This document shows positions 5,439 to 11,270 of a stretch of DNA of 11,270 nucleotides, in pieces. Below the pieces are notes generated by a model. The model searched no databases. It had not been told where the DNA came from and worked only from the letters and a program-made list of their open reading frames with translations. Origin of the DNA: JAFCBV01 sp965370715 (GTDB taxonomy: Archaea > EX4484-52 > B79-G9); assembly GCA_965370715.1 (NCBI GenBank), contig CBDUVQ010000027.1, positions 1 through 11,270 of the forward strand, read 5' to 3'. Position 1 is the stretch's first letter; the number at the start of each line of letters is the position of its first letter. Position numbers and translations under genes: made by a program.

Positions 5439-6590
5439 TTACCGCCTGAAAATATTTACCACACAAGTCGCGCCGCTTCCCCCAACATTGTGCGTCAACC
5501 CGATTTCTGCGCCATCAACCTGCCTTTTCCCTGCATCGCCCCTAAGCTGGGTCACGATTTCTACTGCCTGCTTTATGCCGGTTGCGCCAACCGGATGACC
5601 GCATGCCTTGAGGCCCCCTGATGTATTAACAGAAATCTTGCTGCCAAGCTTTGTCTGCCCCTCTTCAACAAATTTTCCGCCCTTGCCTTTTTCAACAAAG
5701 CCAAGGTCTTCAATTGCCATAAGCTCTGCAATTGAAAAACAATCATGAACTTCTGCAACAGGTATGTCTTTTGCTGTAACCCCTGCCATCTTGTATGCTT
5801 TTTCTGATGCAATCTTTGCTGCAAGAACTTCTGTAAGTGATTTTCGGTCATGAAGTGCAAGCGTGTCCGATGCCTGCCCTGTTCCTGTAAGGTAAACCGG
5901 AGTATCAGTATATTTTTTCGCAATGTCCTCGCGCGCAAGTATTATTGCCGCAGCACCGTCTGTCAAAGGCGAGCAGTCAAGAAGTGTCAGCGGATCTGAA
6001 ACCATTGATGACTTCAAAACCTTTTCAACAGAAATTTCAAAGGGGAACTGCGCAATAGGATTCATTGTTGCATTGTGGTGGTTTTTTACAGATATTTCTG
6101 CAAGCTGCTCGCGCGTTGTTCCAAAGTCATGCATATGTCTTTTTGCCATCATAGCATAAAGCGCAGGAAATGTTGCGCCATTAAAGCCCTCCCATTCCTC
6201 ATCAGCCGCGCCTGCAAGGCCTGTTGTTGCAATTTCTGTTGAAATATCAGTCATCTTCTCTGCCCCGCCTGCAAGCACAATACTGTGCTCTCCGGACATG
6301 ATTGATAATGCTGCCTGCCTTATTGCAATACTGCCTGACGCGCACGCGCCCTCAACGCGCGTTGCCGGGATATTCAGACCAACCTGATCTGCAATGAGCG
6401 CACCAAGATGCTCTTGTCCTGTGAATCTGCCTGCGCTCATATTACCAATATACATTGCATCAATTTCATTGCCATGAAGATTTGCATCTGCCGTAGCTTT
6501 CAGTCCAGCTTCGAGAGCAAGGTCTCTTAGCCCCTTGTTCCATTGCTCGCCGAATTTCGTCAAGCCCACTCCAATTACTGCAACTCTCAC
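5439..6590 (-). CDS. Acetoacetyl-CoA thiolase (acetyl-CoA C-acetyltransferase), archaeal type
   Basis: A 383-residue cytoplasmic thiolase that condenses two acetyl-CoA to acetoacetyl-CoA, the first step of the mevalonate pathway. The nucleophilic cysteine is C83 in VEGACASGS. The other active-site blocks are EVHDCFSIAEL and the histidine in CGHPVGATG. The C-terminal motif reads HNVGGSGATCVV in place of the CxG of classical bacterial thiolases, as in the archaeal/SCP2-like branch. The reading frame stays open upstream to 6614, overlapping HMG-CoA synthase. I chose the GTG at 6590 because the protein then begins MRVAVIGVGLTKFGE, as family members do, and because GGTGA at 6600-6596 lies 5 bases upstream. 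The gap to the HMG-CoA synthase stop is 17 bases. A GTG at 6599 is the main alternative. Confidence 0.93.
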   Translation of the reverse strand: MRVAVIGVGLTKFGEQWNKGLRDLALEAGLKATADANLHGNEIDAMYIGNMSAGRFTGQEHLGALIADQVGLNIPATRVEGACASGSIAIRQAALSIMSGEHSIVLAGGAEKMTDISTEIATTGLAGAADEEWEGFNGATFPALYAMMAKRHMHDFGTTREQLAEISVKNHHNATMNPIAQFPFEISVEKVLKSSMVSDPLTLLDCSPLTDGAAAIILAREDIAKKYTDTPVYLTGTGQASDTLALHDRKSLTEVLAAKIASEKAYKMAGVTAKDIPVAEVHDCFSIAELMAIEDLGFVEKGKGGKFVEEGQTKLGSKISVNTSGGLKACGHPVGATGIKQAVEIVTQLRGDAGKRQVDGAEIGLTHNVGGSGATCVVNIFRR

Positions 6591-6607
6591 ATTTTTCACC
6601 AAAAATA

Positions 6608-7657
6608 TTAACAAATCTTTTCCCTATACTTCGCGTATGTTGTGTAAGGCACATACTCCTTGTCTTTTATGTATTCCTCTGTAGTCCGCGCAAGATTTCT
6701 TTTCTTCTCTATTGCCTCTGTGACCGTAAGTATGAATGCATCGCTTCCTGCACCGGAACCGTACGAGGTCATAAGTATTTTCTGCCCTGGCTTTGCAATG
6801 TCAAGCACCGCTGTCAAGCCAAGTATTGATGAGCCGGAATATGTGTTGCCTATCTTTGAGACAACAAAACCAGCCTCCATCTTTTCCGTAGGTATTCCAA
6901 ACTTTTTTGCCATGACTGAAGGGAATTTTCCGTTCGGCATGTGAAAAACAACATAATCAAAGTCCTCTATCTTCATGCCGCTCCTTTCAAGAATGCCTTT
7001 TGTCGCAGATTCAACGTGCCGAAAATACGCGGGCTTGCCTGTGAACCTTCCGCCATGCGACGGGTACTTGGCAAGCTTTCTCCTCCAGAAATCAGGAGTG
7101 TCACTTGAAAACGAATATGTGTAATCAATTGTTGCAAGCATCTCTTCTTTTTTTGCGCCAATTATAAATGCGGCTCCGCCTGCTGCAGCTGAGTATTCAA
7201 GAGCGTCGCCGGGTGCGCCCTGTGCCGTGTCCGCACCGATTGCAAGCCCGTATTCCATCATTCCTGCACCCACAAGACCCATACACATCTGCACAGCAGC
7301 GCTTCCCGCCTTGCACGCAAACTCAAGGTCTGCGGCAGTGTAATCATTAGACATTCCGATTGCCTCTGCAACAACTGTTGATGAAGGCTTGACAGCATAT
7401 GGATGGCTCTCTGAACCAACATATACTGCGCCTATTTTCTTAGTGTCAATTCCTGCCCGATTAAGCGCATTATGTGCCGCATGCACAGATATCGTAATAG
7501 TATCCTCATCAATGTTCGGGAGCGACTTTTCAACAAGTTTCATCCCTGCCTTTATAGCAGCCCCGTCCTTGCCCCAGACATCTGCTATTGTCTCTACCTT
7601 AATCCTAAGGCGCGGGATATACGCGCCATAGCCGACAATTCCTGTTTTGCTTTTCAT
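6608..7657 (-). CDS. Hydroxymethylglutaryl-CoA synthase, archaeal type
   Basis: A 349-residue enzyme that condenses acetyl-CoA with acetoacetyl-CoA to give HMG-CoA. It belongs to the archaeal branch, whose members have about 345-350 residues. The N-terminus reads GIVGYGAYIPRLRI. Catalytic residues visible are E83 (GSESHPYAVKP), the nucleophile C115 (LEFACKAGSAA) and the histidine in VVFHMPNGKFP. The GNTYSGSS and MTSYGSGAGSDAF blocks close the thiolase-fold active site. I chose the ATG at 7657, which has GGGAG just upstream; a TTG six codons earlier has no binding site. It is the first gene of the operon, 58 bases downstream of a TATA element. Thiolase and DUF35 genes follow directly, so the three-protein complex is probably made from one message. 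Confidence 0.96.
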   Translation of the reverse strand: MKSKTGIVGYGAYIPRLRIKVETIADVWGKDGAAIKAGMKLVEKSLPNIDEDTITISVHAAHNALNRAGIDTKKIGAVYVGSESHPYAVKPSSTVVAEAIGMSNDYTAADLEFACKAGSAAVQMCMGLVGAGMMEYGLAIGADTAQGAPGDALEYSAAAGGAAFIIGAKKEEMLATIDYTYSFSSDTPDFWRRKLAKYPSHGGRFTGKPAYFRHVESATKGILERSGMKIEDFDYVVFHMPNGKFPSVMAKKFGIPTEKMEAGFVVSKIGNTYSGSSILGLTAVLDIAKPGQKILMTSYGSGAGSDAFILTVTEAIEKKRNLARTTEEYIKDKEYVPYTTYAKYREKIC

Positions 7658-7709
7658 AATCTCCCTGTTTTTCAAGAATCAGTACGTGTATATTGTGATT
7701 AGGGCAGAT

Positions 7710-7721
7710 AAATCTTTAAAA
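7710..7721 (-). promoter_or_regulatory. Promoter of the HMG-CoA synthase-lipid operon
   Basis: The minus strand reads TTTTAAAGATTT, an AT-rich TATA-like element about 58 bases before the ATG. Transcription should start near 7690, giving a leader of roughly 30-35 bases that carries the GGGAG ribosome binding site. The same 12 bases lie upstream of the HMG-CoA reductase gene. Confidence 0.65.
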
Positions 7722-7774
7722 ACTTAACAAATATGTGAACTGCCACTTCGACATATGACGGTGTAAGGCCTTAT

Positions 7775-8434
7775 TTATTTTCTAGCCAGCTTCCATGAAA
7801 AATACAATATAATTGCAGTTGCAACTACAATAAAAAAAACACGGCTATTGCCTGAATCCTCTTGTGCAGGAGGAACCTCTTCTCTTGCAACAATTCCGGG
7901 TCCTGTCTCTTCAAAATCAGTTATTGGCTTTTTCTCGGAATTTTCCTGTGAAATATATGCTGTGTTTTCAACATGAACCATGAAATTGAAAACCCTTGCC
8001 TGCGAGACTGACATGACGCCGTCCCCGCCGCCTGCAAGAGCCTGCAGGGCAACTTCATAGTCTCCTTCCCTAGCGCTCTCAGGCACGCTTATCACAACAC
8101 GAACAACCCTTGCGGCAATGGGTGTACTTTGCCCTGGCAAAAGCAGGTTCTCTTTTTGCGAATATTCGACTCCAGGCCCAATCTCAAACTTTTTAGGCAC
8201 TGCAACAACATACCAGCTTTCGGGCTGTCTTAGGGTTTCAATCTCAACAGAATATTTTTCATCGCCTGTGTTCCAAAAAAGAATATCTGCGGTTGCATAA
8301 CTTCCTGCAGATACAGAAACCGTGTCTGACTTAGGGTATGTTCCTAGATTTAACGCATATGCTTCTAAAGAGAAGAAAGCTGGCACTAAAAAAACCAAAA
8401 TCATCAAATACAAACTAAGGCGCAGGGTCTCCAC
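7775..8434 (-). CDS. Membrane-anchored extracellular Ig/NEW3-like protein
   Basis: A 219-residue protein with a signal peptide (R5 in the charged end, hydrophobic core to about residue 23, probable cleavage after EAYA at 27). It has one extracellular beta-sandwich region and a C-terminal membrane helix at about 199-214, followed by KLARK on the inside. The extracellular part has the pattern of NEW3/CARDB-like domains: ILFWNTGDEKYSVEIETL, PESWYV, LLPGQSTPIAARVV and VISVPESAREGDYEV. No catalytic motif is visible. I kept the GTG start at 8434: AGGTG lies 6 bases upstream and the signal peptide keeps its positive residue, whereas the ATG at 8404 would lose both. It overlaps the preceding surface-protein gene by 20 bases, so the two are translated together and may form one surface assembly. 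The true function is unknown. Confidence 0.82.
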   Translation of the reverse strand: METLRLSLYLMILVFLVPAFFSLEAYALNLGTYPKSDTVSVSAGSYATADILFWNTGDEKYSVEIETLRQPESWYVVAVPKKFEIGPGVEYSQKENLLLPGQSTPIAARVVRVVISVPESAREGDYEVALQALAGGGDGVMSVSQARVFNFMVHVENTAYISQENSEKKPITDFEETGPGIVAREEVPPAQEDSGNSRVFFIVVATAIILYFSWKLARK

Positions 8435-9875
8435 TTATAACACCTGAAACGTATATTGTGCCGTTGTACGCACCCGCATACACAGGCGGTACATCCAGCC
8501 AGTACCACGTAGTCACGTTCGTGTTTTGGGGCACATTTGGCTTTAATGAAATGTATGTCTCCTGCATGGCAAACGAAGACCCGTACACATTTGCCGTGCT
8601 GCTCCATGAAAAATTGATTATCGGAATATAGGAACCCAATGTTTCATTTGTAATATTCGTCCCCTTGATGTAAATGTCTATATTACAGCTTCCGGGATTG
8701 ACTGTTATGTTATAGAGCCCGCCATCATTGCCTGATGCTGCGGTTCCAACAGTGTTTGGCAAAAGCTCCCCGAAATCTATGCCGGACCATGTTGTTGTCA
8801 TGTCAGTCACACAGCCAAAAATAGAGATTGTTGCGTTGTCTGTGTGGTTTTGCGGCACCCCTGCCGATGTTCCGTTGAAAATAACACCAAGGCGCACGTC
8901 CTCTCCAATAGTTCCTGTTACATTAAGCACCCATGATAGGTTGCACTCATCACCTGAACTCATCACCCCGCACGTCTTCTCAGCTAACGGAATCTGCTCA
9001 TCCACAAAAACAGGGGTCGCACCATACGCTGTGCTTATTGTGGTATCAGGATCTGTACCAGAAACATTGTACCTCACAGTTCCGTTTACAGTGCCGCAGA
9101 TTCCCTGCATACACATTACGCTGGCATTAAGTGTAAATGTGTAGTTCTGGATAACATGAGTTGCTGATTCAGTTGAAGGAAATGTAAGATTGACTTCAAG
9201 ATATGGCTGAGAAACAGCCACAATCCAACTCTCACTTGAGCCGGTAAAGTTTTCATCCCCTGCAAAAGTTGCATTGAAATAATATTCTCCTGCAACCGGA
9301 AGAGCGGTTGTGTTCTCAAGCGGGTTTGCTCCTGTGTCCCATTGCTTATCTGCACCATCAGAATAATTGGTCCTTATCTCAACATCCGCTGATGATGTGT
9401 TCTGCAGGACAGCGGTCACATTTACGTCCTGCCCTCCGCCTGATGAAAAACCGGCTCGGCTGTCATTAATGTAAAGAAACACAATTGAATCCGCCTTTGC
9501 AATAGTGAAGTAAAACTCATCTGTCATGTTGATTGACAACGAGCTGTCATTCGCGTACTCGCGCCAGACATAATCACCGCCAGAAAGGATTCCTGTCCAA
9601 TTGTAATAATACTCTGCACTAACATTATTGTCAACAGTGTAATTCTGAAGTGCGCCTGTCAGGTTGTGCTCTATAAGAACTGTATCAAGTGAGGACGCTG
9701 TGTCCCACGTCACATTGAACTCAAGGCTCACGATATCTGGTGTGTATGTCAGGTCAGTGAAATTTGTTTTGTTAAGCGACCAGTCAGGCTCTGCAAATAC
9801 AATGAGTATTGGCACAAAAACAAAGAATAATAGAAAAACAAAAAAGCCCTTCAAAAAAACATTCTCTGAATCCAT
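8415..9875 (-). CDS. Secreted surface protein with Ig-like domains, extremely rich in N-glycosylation sites
   Basis: A 486-residue exported protein of unknown function. A signal peptide covers about residues 1-28 (K9, a Phe/Leu/Val-rich core, cleavage probably after VFA before EPDWS). The rest is Asn-, Ser- and Thr-rich beta-strand sequence. I count 32 N-x-S/T sequons, about one per 15 residues, so the mature protein should be heavily glycosylated by the archaeal AglB system. A segment ending GEYYFNATFAGDENFTG resembles bacterial Ig-like repeats. Six cysteines in the second half (MCMQGIC, KTC, DEC, FGC, GSC) could form disulfides. The C-terminus (YNGTIYVSGVISGDPAP) has no membrane helix, so attachment would need the partner encoded next. 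The ATG at 9875 follows a TATA element by about 30 bases; a TTG directly before it is ignored. Confidence 0.83.
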   Translation of the reverse strand: MDSENVFLKGFFVFLLFFVFVPILIVFAEPDWSLNKTNFTDLTYTPDIVSLEFNVTWDTASSLDTVLIEHNLTGALQNYTVDNNVSAEYYYNWTGILSGGDYVWREYANDSSLSINMTDEFYFTIAKADSIVFLYINDSRAGFSSGGGQDVNVTAVLQNTSSADVEIRTNYSDGADKQWDTGANPLENTTALPVAGEYYFNATFAGDENFTGSSESWIVAVSQPYLEVNLTFPSTESATHVIQNYTFTLNASVMCMQGICGTVNGTVRYNVSGTDPDTTISTAYGATPVFVDEQIPLAEKTCGVMSSGDECNLSWVLNVTGTIGEDVRLGVIFNGTSAGVPQNHTDNATISIFGCVTDMTTTWSGIDFGELLPNTVGTAASGNDGGLYNITVNPGSCNIDIYIKGTNITNETLGSYIPIINFSWSSTANVYGSSFAMQETYISLKPNVPQNTNVTTWYWLDVPPVYAGAYNGTIYVSGVISGDPAP

Positions 9876-9900
9876 CAATACTATTTTGATGTTAGCAGGT

Positions 9901-9910
9901 ATTTAATTTT
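9901..9910 (-). promoter_or_regulatory. Promoter of the surface-protein pair
   Basis: On the minus strand the sequence reads AAAATTAAAT in the 41-base gap between HMG-CoA reductase and the surface gene. Its centre lies about 30 bases before the ATG at 9875, so the transcript would have almost no leader. No ribosome binding site is seen before this ATG, which fits leaderless translation. Confidence 0.5.
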
Positions 9911-9916
9911 GCAGAA

Positions 9917-11185
9917 CTACTTTTTCTGCAATTCTTCAAGAACTTCCTTTGCCCTGTCAAGGCGCACTTTCTTTTCAGAAACCATAACCTTTACAACCTT
10001 GTCAATCATGTCGCCTGTCGCCCCAGCCATGACAGCAACATTTCTTGCATGAAGCCCCATGTGCCCGCGCTGTATTCCCTCAGTTGCAAGCGCCTTGAGC
10101 GCGCCCAGATTCTGCGCCATGCCAACAGATACAATAATTCCTGCAAGCTCTGATGCTGATTTTACGCCAAGAATCTTCACGCACGCCCTTGCAGTCGGAT
10201 GAACTTTTGTCGCACCCCCGACAAGCCCAACTGCCATCGGCAACTCAATTGAGCCCTCAAGGTCTCCGTCTTCGTTCTCCCACCATTTTGTAAGTGTCGT
10301 GTATTTATTGCCATACGAAGCATAAGAGTGCGCGCCTGCCTCGGTTGCGCGAAAATCATTGCCTGTTGCAATCACAACAGCGTCAATGCCGTTCATGATT
10401 CCCTTGTTGTATGTTGTCGCCCGGAACTGGTCTGCTGCTGAGAACTCGTATGCCTTGACAACGCCTTTGACCACATCTGCGCCGCCCATAGCATCTTTGT
10501 CAAACACTGCGCGAGCCCTTGCAAGGCGATGCACTGCAAGATTTGAAATTATTCTCAGATACACTTTGCCACCGGTTTCCTTTTCAATCACAGGAGCAAG
10601 TGCTTCTGCCATTGTATTGACAGCATTTGCACCCATAGCATCGCGGCAGTCAACAAGAAGATGAACTACAAGCATTTTTTCTGACGGAGTCTCAACTTCG
10701 CGAATTTCTATATCGCGCGCTCCCCCGCCGAACTTGACAAGCATTGGGTCTTGCGCATTGGCAAGTTCAAGAAGCTCTTTTTTCTTGGCAAGAATCTTTT
10801 CCTTTGCATTTGCAACATCACTAAGCCCTGTAAGCTGAATCTGCCCAATCATAACAGGCTCAGTTGTCTCTGCCTTAAAGCCGCCTTTTATGCGCGCAAG
10901 CTTTGCAATGTTTGATGCTGCGGCAACAACGCTCGGCTCCTCAAGCGCCATAGGAACTATGTAGTCTTTACCGTTAATCAGAAAGTTTGCTGCAACACCT
11001 AGCGGAATCTGCATTGTGCCGATAACATTCTCAATCATGAGGTCTGCCTGCGAAAGTGACAATCCCTGCTTTGAGATTGCGTTCTTTTCCTCTTCTGTCA
11101 ACTCAGCGAATTCAGAAACGATTTTAAGGCGCTCTTCAAGTGAGAGCTTGTAGAAACCGGATAGTTTTGATGTTTTTTCATGCAT
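9917..11185 (-). CDS. Hydroxymethylglutaryl-CoA reductase, class II (bacterial type)
   Basis: A 422-residue soluble enzyme that interconverts HMG-CoA and mevalonate. Length and motifs fit class II, first known from Pseudomonas mevalonii, rather than the class I enzyme of most archaea and eukaryotes. Visible elements in order are ENVIG at 52-56, the catalytic glutamate E83 in LEEPSVVAAAS, the nucleotide-binding DAMGAN at 182-187, the catalytic lysine K261 in TYNKGIMNGID, GNDFRATEA at 275-283 with a probable catalytic Asp, and the catalytic histidine H375 in RGHMGLHARN. No membrane segments are present. In an archaeon without a mevalonate-degrading route it would work in the synthetic direction, completing the route begun by the synthase-thiolase operon downstream. 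The start ATG lies about 24 bases from the TATA centre, so the message is probably leaderless. Confidence 0.95.
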   Translation of the reverse strand: MHEKTSKLSGFYKLSLEERLKIVSEFAELTEEEKNAISKQGLSLSQADLMIENVIGTMQIPLGVAANFLINGKDYIVPMALEEPSVVAAASNIAKLARIKGGFKAETTEPVMIGQIQLTGLSDVANAKEKILAKKKELLELANAQDPMLVKFGGGARDIEIREVETPSEKMLVVHLLVDCRDAMGANAVNTMAEALAPVIEKETGGKVYLRIISNLAVHRLARARAVFDKDAMGGADVVKGVVKAYEFSAADQFRATTYNKGIMNGIDAVVIATGNDFRATEAGAHSYASYGNKYTTLTKWWENEDGDLEGSIELPMAVGLVGGATKVHPTARACVKILGVKSASELAGIIVSVGMAQNLGALKALATEGIQRGHMGLHARNVAVMAGATGDMIDKVVKVMVSEKKVRLDRAKEVLEELQKK

Positions 11186-11194
11186 AGTTTGAGT

Positions 11195-11269
11195 TTAAAC
11201 CAAATCTTTAAAAGACTTATCAACAGAAAGTTCGGCTTTAGACAGCTTATTCTGCGCCACTTCAAAAGC
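11195..11269 (-). CDS. Possible C-terminal end of an upstream gene (partial)
   Basis: The minus strand is open from the right window edge to a TAA at 11197-11195, giving 24 residues: AFEVAQNKLSKAELSVDKSF then KDLV. The composition (charged, with spaced hydrophobics) looks like a real helical C-terminus, and the position 9 bases before HMG-CoA reductase fits an operon. A frame of this length can be open by chance, and the HMG-CoA reductase TATA element lies inside it. I recognise no family from so short a piece. Confidence 0.35.
   Translation of the reverse strand, partial: AFEVAQNKLSKAELSVDKSFKDLV
11202..11213 (-). promoter_or_regulatory. Promoter of the HMG-CoA reductase gene
   Basis: The minus strand reads TTTTAAAGATTT, identical to the 12 bases upstream of HMG-CoA synthase. 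Its centre is about 24 bases before the ATG at 11185, so transcription should begin at or next to the start codon. No ribosome binding site is visible, in agreement with a leaderless message. Confidence 0.65.
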
Positions 11270-11270
11270 T

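Noticed and set aside
5573..5938. A 121-codon minus-strand frame inside the thiolase gene in another frame
   Set aside because: It lies wholly within the thiolase, whose active-site blocks are intact in the main frame; the translation is Arg/Gln/Leu-rich, as expected of a frame-shifted shadow.
7765..7772. Palindrome aaggcctt after the membrane-anchored surface gene as a terminator or operator
   Set aside because: An eight-base palindrome with no loop and no T-run is expected often by chance.
8728..9144. A 138-codon open frame on the plus strand opposite the surface-protein gene
   Set aside because: It mirrors a gene with clear signal peptide and sequons on the other strand; its translation shows no domain pattern and it has no promoter or binding site of its own.
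1..11270. CRISPR array, tRNA, rRNA or transposon
   Set aside because: I saw no regularly spaced repeats, no tRNA-like cloverleaf, no rRNA segments and no transposase motifs; almost all of the window is tightly packed coding sequence.

Overview
The window comes from an archaeon, and every gene I can support lies on the minus strand, so transcription runs from right to left. The archaeal assignment rests on aIF2-alpha, Nop10, ribosomal proteins S27e and L44e, a PAC2-family proteasome-assembly chaperone, RNA polymerase subunit K, an archaeal-type mevalonate gene set, and TATA-type promoters 25-60 bp upstream of starts. Several genes have GGAG/GGTG ribosome binding sites; two appear to be leaderless. 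I cannot fix the lineage. The class II (bacterial-type) HMG-CoA reductase is known from Archaeoglobales, Thermoplasmatales and some other archaea, so it narrows the choice without settling it.

Layout in transcription order (right to left). (1) 11269-11195: possible C-terminal end of a gene running in from outside. (2) 11185-9917: class II HMG-CoA reductase with its own promoter. (3) 9875-7775: two overlapping genes for exported proteins, a secreted protein with about 32 N-glycosylation sequons and a membrane-anchored Ig/NEW3-like protein. (4) 7657-3299: a compact operon of HMG-CoA synthase, acetoacetyl-CoA thiolase, DUF35 zinc-ribbon/OB protein, an unrecognised polytopic membrane protein, thioredoxin and archaetidylserine (phosphatidylserine) decarboxylase. 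(5) 3298-3164: a gene-free gap with T-rich tracts, small repeats and a promoter. (6) 3163-2453: a CDP-alcohol phosphatidyltransferase of the serine-synthase type. (7) 2371-1: a translation/transcription operon of L44e, S27e, aIF2-alpha, Nop10, PAC2 and RpoK, the last cut by the left window edge.

How they work together. The thiolase, HMG-CoA synthase and DUF35 protein make HMG-CoA from acetyl-CoA, probably as the substrate-channelling complex described in methanogens, and HMG-CoA reductase converts it to mevalonate for isoprenoid lipids. The CDP-alcohol transferase and the decarboxylase would then add and decarboxylate a serine head group to give archaetidylethanolamine-type lipid. Much of the window therefore encodes membrane-lipid synthesis, flanked by cell-surface proteins and core translation genes.

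Most of this is recognisable archaeal housekeeping. The parts least explained are the membrane protein and thioredoxin inside the lipid operon, the surface-protein pair between the two mevalonate loci, and a 12-base promoter sequence shared by the HMG-CoA reductase and synthase genes. I saw no CRISPR array, tRNA, rRNA or transposon.
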